From DASUZB01 sp036377075 (GTDB lineage Bacteria > Actinomycetota > CALGFH01), in NCBI GenBank assembly GCA_036377075.1, contig DASUZB010000312.1:1-16809 (forward strand): a stretch of DNA of 16,809 nt, in the 5' to 3' direction. The position numbers and the translations under genes are program-made. The first letter of the stretch is position 1. Each line of letters starts with the position of its first letter. The notes under the pieces were generated by a model, which made no database searches, was not told the origin of the DNA, and worked only from the letters and a program-made list of their open reading frames with translations. Of this stretch, positions 1 through 7,545 are shown in pieces.

Positions 1-411
1 GCCCTGGTCGGGTTGACCAGGTATGTCAACCGGGCGCACCTGGTGCGGGCGACGTTGGAGTCGATGTGCTACCAGTCCCGCGACGTGGCCGAGGCGGTGG
101 CGCAGGACTCCGGCAAGCCGCTGCCGGACCTGCGGGTCGACGGCGGCGCGGTCAAGAACGACTTCCTGATGCAGCTGCAGGCCGACGTCCTGGGCATCCC
201 GGTGATCCGCCCGCAGGTCCAGGAGACCACCGCCCTCGGGGCGGCGTACCTGGCCGGGTTGGCGACGGGGTACTGGTCGAGCCTGGACGAGATGCGCGAC
301 AACTGGCAGGTCGACCGCGTCTTCGAACCCTCCTGGTCGGAGGACCAGCGCGAGCACGGCTACGCGCAGTGGAAGAAGGCGGTCGAACGCACCCGGGCCT
401 GGCTCGACTGA
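1..411 (+). CDS. glpK: Glycerol kinase, C-terminal part (5' end outside window)
   Basis: This is the last 136 codons of an FGGY-family carbohydrate kinase. The frame is open from base 1, so the gene begins outside the window; the family is usually about 500 residues. The fragment opens with LTRYVNRAHLVRATLES, typical of glycerol kinase. The FGGY C-terminal signature follows: DGGAVKNDFLMQLQADVLG, then an ETTALGAAYLAGLATGYW stretch that forms part of the ATP-binding fold. The C-terminal W/F-rich tail (DNWQVDRVFEPSW) also matches glycerol kinases. The enzyme phosphorylates glycerol with ATP to sn-glycerol-3-phosphate in the cytoplasm. It lies 241 nt upstream of dhaK on the same strand, and its product is the substrate of glpABC on the opposite strand of this window. 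Assignment as glycerol kinase rather than another FGGY kinase is confident from these motifs and the context. Confidence 0.93.
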   Translation, partial: ALVGLTRYVNRAHLVRATLESMCYQSRDVAEAVAQDSGKPLPDLRVDGGAVKNDFLMQLQADVLGIPVIRPQVQETTALGAAYLAGLATGYWSSLDEMRDNWQVDRVFEPSWSEDQREHGYAQWKKAVERTRAWLD

Positions 412-652
412 CCACCGACCCGCCGAGGCGGCCAAGGCACCGGAGCCCGGTCGGACCCCCGCTCGCAGCGACTGCCCTTCCTCGGAGCGGAGAGCGGGGG
501 TCCGACCGGGCCACCACGGCGACCACGAGACCCTAGCCCACGACCCCCGGAGAGGAGACGAGCGAAGGACAGGCGGCGAGTGGGTGCAGCCGCCGATGGC
601 CGTGCGTCCGGATACGCGTGGCGAGTTGTAGCGGGCCTCAAGGAGGGGTGGC
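412..652. other. Gap between glpK and dhaK
   Basis: This 241-nt gap has no credible gene. It holds palindromic element copy 1 (440-525) and then about 125 nt of GC-rich leader running to a strong ribosome-binding site (AAGGAGGGG, 640-648) five bases before the dhaK ATG. I could not identify a convincing -35/-10 pair. A promoter for dhaKLM is therefore possible but unproven, and read-through from glpK is equally possible. Confidence 0.6.
440..525. repeat. 86-bp palindromic element, copy 1 (between glpK and dhaK)
   Basis: This copy differs from copy 2 (1719-1804) at only two positions, both in the loop (around 473 and 477). It contains perfect 20-bp inverted arms, 445-464 and 492-511 (left arm GCCCGGTCGGACCCCCGCTC), around a 27-nt loop. 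A transcript from either strand could form a very stable hairpin. No T-run follows it, so it is not a classical intrinsic terminator. Near identity outside coding sequence suggests a dispersed REP/MITE-like element or a processed mRNA hairpin. No transposase is present. Confidence 0.85.
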
Positions 653-1654
<1,002 letters not shown>

Positions 1655-1718
1655 CCCAACCACAACCGATAGCCCAACCCCGCGGGCGACGCCAAGGACG
1701 GCACAGAACGGCAAACAG

Positions 1719-1804
1719 CCGGAGCCCGGTCGGACCCCCGCTCGCAGCGACCGCTCTTCCTCGGAGCGGAGAGCGGGGGTCCGACCGGGCCACCACGGCG
1801 ACCA
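1719..1804. repeat. 86-bp palindromic element, copy 2 (between dhaK and dhaL)
   Basis: This is a second copy of the element at 440-525, in the same orientation, with 84 of 86 bases identical. Perfect 20-bp inverted arms lie at 1724-1743 and 1771-1790, and both differences fall in the 27-nt loop. It sits inside what should be one dhaKLM transcript, so an mRNA hairpin here could uncouple dhaK from dhaL and dhaM levels. It ends 16 nt before the dhaL ribosome-binding region. Confidence 0.85.
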
Positions 1805-1841
1805 ACCGACAACTGACCATAAGGAGAAAGGAGCCCGCCCC

Positions 1842-2477
1842 ATGTTCTCCTCTGGACAGGCCGTGGCCTGGGTGCGCCGGACCGCGGCGGTGATCGAGGA
1901 GCACGCCACCGAGCTGACCAAGCTCGACGCCGCCATCGGGGACGGCGACCACGGCACCAACATGGCGCGCGGCTTCCGCACCGTCAGCGAGCGCCTCGGC
2001 GGGCTGCCGGCCGATGCCACCATCGCCGCCGTCTTCAAGGCCGTCAGCATGGCCCTGATCAGCAAGGTCGGCGGCGCCTCCGGCCCGCTGTACGGCTCCT
2101 TCTACCTGGCCGTCGGCCGCAGCCTCGGCGACCAGGCCGAGGTGGACGACGCCGCCCTCGCCGCCGGCCTGCGCGCCGGACTCGACGGCGTCGTCGCTCG
2201 GGGCAAGGCCCAGCTCGAGGACAAGACCATGGTCGACGCCCTCCACCCCGCCCTGGAGGCGCTCGACGCCGCCCTGGCCGACGGCCAGGACCTTGGCGGC
2301 GCACTGGACGCGGCCGAGGCCGCCGCCCGCAAGGGCGTCGCGGCCACCATCCCGCTGGTGGCACGCAAGGGGCGGGCCAGCTACCTGGGCGAGCGCTCCC
2401 GCGACCACCAGGACCCGGGAGCCACCTCCACCCACCTCATCGTGGAGGCCCTCGCCGACGTGGTGAACGGCCGATGA
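1842..2477 (+). CDS. dhaL: Dihydroxyacetone kinase, ADP-binding subunit DhaL
   Basis: This 211-residue protein has the normal length of DhaL. The nucleotide/Mg site is visible as KLDAAIGDGDHGTNM, with D29, D34 and D36 matching the three Mg-coordinating aspartates (Asp30, Asp35 and Asp37) of E. coli DhaL. The glycine-rich SKVGGASGPLYGSF loop and the C-terminal GRASYLGERSRDHQDPGATS segment are also typical. In the PTS form, DhaL keeps a tightly bound nucleotide that DhaM rephosphorylates, and it passes the phosphate to DHA held on DhaK. The ATG at 1842 is preceded by AAAGGAG (1827-1833). The stop TGA overlaps the ATG of dhaM by 4 nt, indicating translational coupling. Confidence 0.95.
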   Translation: MFSSGQAVAWVRRTAAVIEEHATELTKLDAAIGDGDHGTNMARGFRTVSERLGGLPADATIAAVFKAVSMALISKVGGASGPLYGSFYLAVGRSLGDQAEVDDAALAAGLRAGLDGVVARGKAQLEDKTMVDALHPALEALDAALADGQDLGGALDAAEAAARKGVAATIPLVARKGRASYLGERSRDHQDPGATSTHLIVEALADVVNGR

Positions 2478-2875
2478 CCGTCGGCCTGGTGATCGTCTCG
2501 CACTCCGCCAAGGTCGCCGAGGGCGTGGTCGAGCTCGCCGGGCAGATGGCCGAGGAGGTCCGCGTGCTCGCCGCCGGCGGCACGGACGACGGGGAGATCG
2601 GTACCTCCGCCACCAAGATCGCCGCCGCGATCGAGGCCGCCGACTCCGGCGACGGCGCGCTCGTCCTCGTCGACCTCGGCTCCGCCGTCCTCTCCGCCCG
2701 CATGGCCATCGAGGAGCTGGTCGGCGACGAGTACCGCGAGCGGGTGCGCATCTCGGAGGGGCCGCTGGTCGAGGGCGCCGTGATCGGCGCCGTCCAGGCG
2801 AGCACCGGTTCCAGCCTGGAGGAGGTCGACATGGCCGCCACCCGGGCGGCGGCCATGCGGAAGGCCAAGGACTGA
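2474..2875 (+). CDS. dhaM: DHA kinase phosphotransferase subunit DhaM (EIIA-Man domain only)
   Basis: This 133-residue protein begins MTVGLVIVSHSAKVAEG. H10 is the phospho-acceptor histidine of EIIA(Man)-type domains, and ALVLVDLGSAVLSARMAIE is the conserved DLGS segment of DhaM. It takes phosphate from the PTS and transfers it to the nucleotide on DhaL. It consists of the EIIA domain alone. The HPr and truncated EI domains fused to it in E. coli DhaM are absent, so HPr and EI must be supplied separately; a ptsI fragment lies at the far end of this window. The start overlaps the dhaL stop (ATGA). The single EIIA domain and the kinase neighbours make DhaM the best call over a generic mannose-family EIIA. 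Confidence 0.93.
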   Translation: MTVGLVIVSHSAKVAEGVVELAGQMAEEVRVLAAGGTDDGEIGTSATKIAAAIEAADSGDGALVLVDLGSAVLSARMAIEELVGDEYRERVRISEGPLVEGAVIGAVQASTGSSLEEVDMAATRAAAMRKAKD

Positions 2876-2992
2876 GCCGGATCCTCCGTCACCATCGTGC
2901 CGCATACGTTTCCTAGTGATTCATAGCTACGCATCTCGGGCGAAGCCTGGTAGCGTGCCGGCGGCGCGAAGCGACCGTCGAGGGGAGGCCGC
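2876..2992. other. Gap between dhaM and the ThDP-like gene
   Basis: This 117-nt gap is less GC-rich than its surroundings (CATACGTTTCCTAGTGATTC near 2903-2922), which suggests a regulatory region. TAGCGT at 2951-2956 fits an actinobacterial TANNNT -10 box, but no good -35 hexamer stands 16-18 nt upstream. GGGGAGG (2982-2988) is the ribosome-binding site of the next gene. There is no clear terminator hairpin for dhaM. Confidence 0.4.
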
Positions 2993-4582
2993 GTGAGGGA
3001 GTTCGCGGCCGAGCTGCTGGTCGACCGGCTGGTGGACTGGGGCGTCGACACCGTCTTCGGCCTCCCGGGCGAGCACGACGCCGGGGTCGCGGCCGCGCTG
3101 GCCGCGAGGGCGGGGAAGATCCGCCTGGTCCGGGTGCGGCACGAGGAGGCCGCGGCCTTCATGGCGACCGGCTACGCCAAGGCCACCGGGCGGCCGGGGA
3201 CGTGCCTGGCGACCTCGGGCCCCGGCGCGGTCCACCTGCTCAACGGCCTCTACGACGCCAAGCTCGACCACCAGCCGGTGCTGGCCGTCACCGAGCTGGA
3301 GGAGAGCCGCCTGCTCGGCACCCCCTTCCACGCCGACGTCCACCTCGACCGGCTGTTCGAGGACGTCGCCGACTACAACGTGCGGGTGAACGTGCCCGCG
3401 CAGATCCCCGCGGTGGTCGACATCGCCCTCGGCCACGCCGCCACCAAGGGCGCCGTCTCCCACATCACCTTCCCGCCCGGCCTCGACAAGGGCGGCGAGA
3501 CCGACTACTGGGTGGCGAGGACGCCGTCGACGGCGCCGGCCACCGCGCCGCTGTTCCTGCCCTCGCCCGGCGTGCCGCCACCGGCCGAGCTGCGGCGCGC
3601 CGCCGCCGCCCTCAACCAGGGCTCCCGGCGGGTGGTGCTGGCCGGCGTCGGCGCCCAGGGCGCCCGCGGCGAGCTGCTCGCCGTGGCCGAGCGGCTCGCG
3701 AGCCCCATCGTGAAGTCCCTGCCGGGCAAGGCGACCGTGCCCGACGACCACCCGCTCTCGACCGGCTGCATCGGCGTCCTCGGCACGCGCCCGGCCGAGG
3801 ACGCGCTCGCCGCGGCCGACGCCCTGCTGGTGGTCGGCACCAACTTCCCTTGGACGGCGCACCTGCCCGACCCGGGCAAGGTCCACACCGTGCAGGTCGA
3901 GACCGACCTCGCCCGGGTGGGCGCGCCGACGCCGACCGAGGTCCCGCTGGTCGGGGACGCCGCCGAGACCCTGCGGGCGCTGCTGCCCCTGCTCGACCGC
4001 GCCGAGGACCGCTCCTTCCTCGGCGCGGCGCAGCAGGGCATGGTCGAGTGGCGCGAGCGGCTCGCCGCGTGCGAGGACGCCGCCCGCGCTCCGATCGCGC
4101 CGCGCTACCTGGCCCGCGTGGTCGACCGGCTGGCCGCGGCCGACGCCATCCTCGCCTCGGACTCCGGCGCGTGCGCGACCTGGTCGGCGCACCACTTCGA
4201 GGTCACCGCCGGCCGCCACTACCTGCTGTCGGCGAACCTGAGCAGGATGCCCGCCGGCCTGCCGTACGCGATCGCGGCGCAGTGGGCGCACCCGGGCAGG
4301 CAGGTGATCGCGTTCGTCGCCGCCGAGGGCTTGGCCCAGCTGATGGCGGAGCTGCTCACCGCCGTCCGCCACCAGCTCCCCGTCAAGGTGGTGGTCGCCA
4401 ACCCGGCGGAGCCGGACGACGGGCCGCCACCCGACTTCGCCCGCTGGGCGCGGGCCTGCGGCTGGCTCGGCTTCCGCGTCGAGCAGCCAGAGGAGCTCCC
4501 CGAGGTGGTCCGCGCCGCCTTCGCGCACCCTGGGCCGTCCCTGGTCGACGCCCTGGTCGGCGCGGACGAGCCGGTCGGCTAG
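2993..4582 (+). CDS. ThDP-dependent-enzyme-like protein (acetolactate synthase/pyruvate oxidase family), cofactor motif degenerate
   Basis: This 529-residue protein has the three-domain layout of the POX/ALS family. The N-terminal Pyr domain (about 1-165) includes VDTVFGLPGEHDAG, the glutamate of VRHEEAAAFMATGYAKATG (E51, equivalent to the catalytic Glu) and LATSGPGAVHLLNGLYDAK. The central domain spans about 180-345 (ALLVVGTNFPW), and the C-terminal PP domain about 370-520. In the PP domain the Mg-ThDP motif, normally VGDGGF, reads VAAEGL at residues 442-447, so the metal-binding Asp is an Ala. The usual NN that follows is NP, and the loop after it is shortened. A working ThDP enzyme is therefore doubtful. 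The GTG start at 2993 follows GGGGAGG. The stop shares CTAG with the convergent gene. Substrate is unknown. A standalone transcription unit is plausible. Confidence 0.75.
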   Translation: MREFAAELLVDRLVDWGVDTVFGLPGEHDAGVAAALAARAGKIRLVRVRHEEAAAFMATGYAKATGRPGTCLATSGPGAVHLLNGLYDAKLDHQPVLAVTELEESRLLGTPFHADVHLDRLFEDVADYNVRVNVPAQIPAVVDIALGHAATKGAVSHITFPPGLDKGGETDYWVARTPSTAPATAPLFLPSPGVPPPAELRRAAAALNQGSRRVVLAGVGAQGARGELLAVAERLASPIVKSLPGKATVPDDHPLSTGCIGVLGTRPAEDALAAADALLVVGTNFPWTAHLPDPGKVHTVQVETDLARVGAPTPTEVPLVGDAAETLRALLPLLDRAEDRSFLGAAQQGMVEWRERLAACEDAARAPIAPRYLARVVDRLAAADAILASDSGACATWSAHHFEVTAGRHYLLSANLSRMPAGLPYAIAAQWAHPGRQVIAFVAAEGLAQLMAELLTAVRHQLPVKVVVANPAEPDDGPPPDFARWARACGWLGFRVEQPEELPEVVRAAFAHPGPSLVDALVGADEPVG

Positions 4583-5019
4583 CCAGGCTCGACCAGGCGG
4601 CCGCCGAAGGAGTCGTCCCGGTAGTCGAGGTTCTTCTGAAGGTGGACCACCGTGCCGTCCGCCGGCTTGGAGACGAACTGGACCTTGTCCACCAGAGCGG
4701 CCATCAGCCCGAGGCCGCGTCCGCGCTCCGCCTCCTCGTCGTTGACCAGACGCCGGGGCCGGCTGGGGTCGAAGCCCTGGCCGACGTCCACGACGCGAAG
4801 CTCGCAGCACTGCTCGTCGATCTCCACGCGGACGTCGTACTCGTCGCCGGGGCTGGCGTGGAGCAGCACGTTGGTGCACGCCTCGCTGAGGGCCAGCTCG
4901 ACGTCGTGGGTGCAGTCCTCGGTGACGCCGACCTCGGCGAGGGCGTGCCGCACGAAGTGCCTGGCCACCTGGATGCTCTCCGCATCGCGCGGCAGGCTCA
5001 GGCTGAGCGCGATCTCCAC
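4579..5019 (-). CDS. RsbW/SpoIIAB-like ATP-binding protein (anti-sigma factor type serine kinase)
   Basis: This 146-residue single-domain GHKL ATPase (HATPase_c_2) is the usual size of RsbW or SpoIIAB. The N box is ELALSEACTNVLLHA (E46, N50), the G1 box is VVDVGQGFD (D78, G80, G82) and the G2 box is RGRGLGLM (99-106). All are intact, so ATP binding is expected. Family members phosphorylate an anti-anti-sigma factor and may sequester a sigma factor, but no STAS-domain partner or sigma gene is visible in the window. The GTG start at 5019 follows GGAAGGAG (about 5028-5035) and lies inside the end of glpC (22-nt overlap), so it appears to be the last cistron of the glp operon. Its stop overlaps that of the convergent plus-strand gene. 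The molecular target is unknown. Confidence 0.85.
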   Translation of the reverse strand: MEIALSLSLPRDAESIQVARHFVRHALAEVGVTEDCTHDVELALSEACTNVLLHASPGDEYDVRVEIDEQCCELRVVDVGQGFDPSRPRRLVNDEEAERGRGLGLMAALVDKVQFVSKPADGTVVHLQKNLDYRDDSFGGRLVEPG

Positions 5020-6275
5020 CGTCGCCGCTCCTTCCCCGTCCCGTGAAGGCCTACCCCGTCAGCGGCGGCGTATGCATGGTCGAGGACTTGGACGGGGTGG
5101 TAGACGGGCAGGCCGGTGGCCTTGGCGATGTGCCAGCGGCAGGTCTCGGAGTCGCACACCACGAAGTCCGCGCCGGCCGCCGCCACCTGGTCGAACAGGC
5201 CGCGGCCGACGTCCATGGCGACCTGGTACTTCTCCACCTTGGTGCCGTAGGTGCCGGCGGTGCCGCAGCAGCCGCTGCGCGAGCGCTCCACCTCCAGCCC
5301 GGGCACCAGGCGGAGCAGGTCGAGCGCTGGCGTGCCGACCCCGTGGGCCATCAGCTGGCAGGGCGGGTGGTAGACCGCCCTGGCCTCGATGCGGCCGAGG
5401 CCGGTGTCCAGTTCGCCCTGGTCGTGCATTTCGACCAGCAGCTCGCAGACGTCCCAGACGGCCGTGGCGACCCGCCCGGCCGCCCCGCCCTCCATGCCGA
5501 GCAGCTCGCGGTACTTGGCCTTGAGGGTCATGCCGCACGAGGTCGAGTTCGCCACGACCACGCCGGGGTCCCCCGCCGCGCTTTCCAGGTTGGCCACCAG
5601 CTTGCCGGCGTAGCGGCGGGCGGCGTCGAAGTCGCCGTTGGAGATCAGCGGCAGGCCGCAGCACCCCTGGGAGGGGACGGTCACGGCCAGGCGGTTGCGC
5701 TCGAGCACCCGCACCACCGCGGCGCCGACGGCTGGCTCGAACTCCTCGACGGCGCAGCCGTGGAAGTACGCCACGGTGCGGCGCGCGTCCGGCGGGCGCG
5801 GGCGGCGCCGCGCCCACGCCTGGAAGCCGGTCGCCGAGAAGCGCGGCATCGGCGCGTCCCGGTGCACCCCGAGGGCGCGCTCGATCAGGATCCGTGCCGG
5901 CCGGCTGGCCATCACCGCGTTGGCGAGCGGGGCCACCGGGCGCGACAGGCGCCCCAGCAGGCGCGGGCGGCTGATCAGCCGGTCGCGCAGGGACAGGCCG
6001 CCGCGGTCCTCCACCAGCTTGGAGCGGGCAACGGCGTTGATCTCGGCGATCATCACCCCCTCGGGGCACGCCTGGGTGCACAGCCCGCAGCCGGAGCACC
6101 AGTCGAGCGAGGCGTCGGGCGAGCCGCCGCCGTCGAGGCCGGCGCGGAAGCGCTGCCCCTGCGGCCCCTCGTACTTGGGGCCGGGGAAGAGGTCGGTGAC
6201 CGCCGAGACCGGGCAGACGGTGTTGCAGACGTTGCACTTGATGCACCGGTCGGCGGTCTGTTCGACGGGCAGCAC
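4998..6275 (-). CDS. glpC: Anaerobic-type glycerol-3-phosphate dehydrogenase subunit C (iron-sulfur)
   Basis: This 425-residue protein has two N-terminal 4Fe-4S motifs, CIKCNVCNTVCP (C11-C21) and CSGCGLCTQACP (C60-C70). Two CCG-type cysteine domains follow: HGC at 172-174 with QGCCGLP at 203-209, and HPPC at 303-306 with SGCCGTAGTYG from 334. This is the GlpC architecture, seen also in heterodisulfide-reductase-like subunits. GlpC anchors GlpAB at the membrane and passes electrons from G3P oxidation to the quinone pool. No transmembrane helix is evident, as expected for GlpC. The GTG start at 6275 lies 9 nt after the glpB stop. The 3' end overlaps the RsbW-like gene by 22 nt, adding an arginine-rich tail (GKERRRWRSRSA). 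Adjacent glpA and glpB make the assignment firm. Confidence 0.94.
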   Translation of the reverse strand: MLPVEQTADRCIKCNVCNTVCPVSAVTDLFPGPKYEGPQGQRFRAGLDGGGSPDASLDWCSGCGLCTQACPEGVMIAEINAVARSKLVEDRGGLSLRDRLISRPRLLGRLSRPVAPLANAVMASRPARILIERALGVHRDAPMPRFSATGFQAWARRRPRPPDARRTVAYFHGCAVEEFEPAVGAAVVRVLERNRLAVTVPSQGCCGLPLISNGDFDAARRYAGKLVANLESAAGDPGVVVANSTSCGMTLKAKYRELLGMEGGAAGRVATAVWDVCELLVEMHDQGELDTGLGRIEARAVYHPPCQLMAHGVGTPALDLLRLVPGLEVERSRSGCCGTAGTYGTKVEKYQVAMDVGRGLFDQVAAAGADFVVCDSETCRWHIAKATGLPVYHPVQVLDHAYAAADGVGLHGTGKERRRWRSRSA

Positions 6276-6284
6276 GGCGCCCCC

Positions 6285-7544
6285 TCAGGCTCTCGGGACG
6301 GCTTGGTCGGTCCGGTCGGTCGCGCCGCTGCTGGCGGCGACGCGGGCCGCTGTGGCCAGCGCGACCCCCTCGCGCGAGCCTTCGACGGTGGGGTCGTGCC
6401 CGGCCAGCAGCCCGCCGACGCAGCGGAGGTTGGCGAGCAGTGGCGCACCGTCCTCGCCCACCGGCCGCAGCTCGGCGTCGACCCGGACGCCGGCGGCCCC
6501 GATCGGGTGGGCGGCGAGGAAGTGGCCGGCGACGAAGCCGGTGCGGCTCGGGAACCCGGCGACCGGCAGGCCCGCGACCACCTCGCGGAGGCTGCCGTCC
6601 CGGTTGGCCTCGATGCCGTGGCCGGCGACCCCGCCGGTGGCGAGCACCACCTCGTCGCAGCGGATCACCACCGGCCGGGCGGCACCCTCGCAGCGGACCG
6701 CGACCACCCGGTCGCCGTCGCGCTCGACGCCGTTCGCCGGGAAGCCGAGCTGCCAGCTGACGCCGAGCTCGTCCAGGCGCCGGCGATAGGCCGCGAAGAG
6801 GCGCAGGCCGGGGACGGAGGGCGGGGCGAGGGCCGCCTCGACCAGCGTCAGCCCGGCGCGGCGCTGCAGGTCGGCCCAGGGCTCGTGGCCGCGCGACAGG
6901 CCCAGCACGGCCGGCACCACCGCCACCTCCGCGCCGGCGGCCGCCTTGGCGAGAGCGGGCGCGAGGCGCTCGCGGAAGTCCTGGTCGTCGAAGGCGCGGG
7001 CCAGCTCGACGGCGGTGAAGGAGCGGCGGTGGCTCCACGGCGGCAGCTCGACCGTCGCGCTGGTGACGGTGTGCCCGGCCCGCTCCAGCCCCCGGGCGCA
7101 GAGGGCGGCCGAGAAGTCGCGGAAGCCGGCGATGCCGACGACGGCGACGCGGCCGCGCAGCTCGGCCGCTGCCGGGGCGGGCAGCAGGCAGGTGCGACGC
7201 AGGGTGCCGAGCGCGGTGACCTGGTCACGGTTGCGCGCCGGGTCGCCCTGGTGGTCGAGGCCGGCGGCGGCGGCGAAGCGGCGGAACCATTCCAGCCCGT
7301 CGCGCAGCGCCTCGACCCCGACCAGCCGGTACGGGTGGTCGGCGGCGAGCCCGGCCAGCTGCTCGACCGGCCCCTCGACCCGCCGGTCACCGACCCTGCC
7401 GAGCACGTCGACCGCGCCAGCCCCCCAGTGGGTGAAGCCGTTGCCGCGGGCGACCAGCCGGACCCCGCGGCCCGCCTCGGCCAGCCGCACGGCCGCGGCC
7501 AGGCCGGCCGGCCCGGCCCCGACCACCACCACCTCGGTCCGCAA
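6285..7544 (-). CDS. glpB: Anaerobic-type glycerol-3-phosphate dehydrogenase subunit B
   Basis: This 419-residue flavoprotein has the usual length of GlpB. The N-terminal dinucleotide-binding motif VVVVGAGPAGLAAAVRLAEA (G9, G11, G14) is followed by a GlpB-like VARGNGFTHWGAGAVDVLG segment. Further FAD-fold segments are VVLATGGVAGHGI and NLRCVGGLLAGHDP near the C-terminus. GlpB works with GlpA as the soluble catalytic pair that oxidises G3P to DHAP. The TTG start at 7544 is chosen because it lies just before the flavin motif, one base after the glpA stop, with a purine-rich AAGGGGGAG upstream. No in-frame ATG or GTG gives a better fit, and upstream codons run into glpA coding sequence. Translation is probably coupled to glpA. 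Confidence 0.93.
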   Translation of the reverse strand: MRTEVVVVGAGPAGLAAAVRLAEAGRGVRLVARGNGFTHWGAGAVDVLGRVGDRRVEGPVEQLAGLAADHPYRLVGVEALRDGLEWFRRFAAAAGLDHQGDPARNRDQVTALGTLRRTCLLPAPAAAELRGRVAVVGIAGFRDFSAALCARGLERAGHTVTSATVELPPWSHRRSFTAVELARAFDDQDFRERLAPALAKAAAGAEVAVVPAVLGLSRGHEPWADLQRRAGLTLVEAALAPPSVPGLRLFAAYRRRLDELGVSWQLGFPANGVERDGDRVVAVRCEGAARPVVIRCDEVVLATGGVAGHGIEANRDGSLREVVAGLPVAGFPSRTGFVAGHFLAAHPIGAAGVRVDAELRPVGEDGAPLLANLRCVGGLLAGHDPTVEGSREGVALATAARVAASSGATDRTDQAVPRA

Positions 7545-7545
7545 C

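Noticed and set aside
445..511. The hairpin after glpK as an intrinsic terminator (and likewise 1724-1790 after dhaK).
   Set aside because: The stem is strong, but no T-tract follows on either strand, the loop is 27 nt, and the copy at 1724-1790 lies inside an operon. A repeat element explains both copies better.
2908..2956. A promoter for the ThDP-like gene (GTTTCC with GGGCGA, or TAGCGT as a -10).
   Set aside because: TAGCGT fits TANNNT, but the matching -35 position agrees poorly with consensus, and the GTTT/GGG pairing has the wrong spacing for a general-stress sigma promoter. The evidence is too weak to call a promoter.
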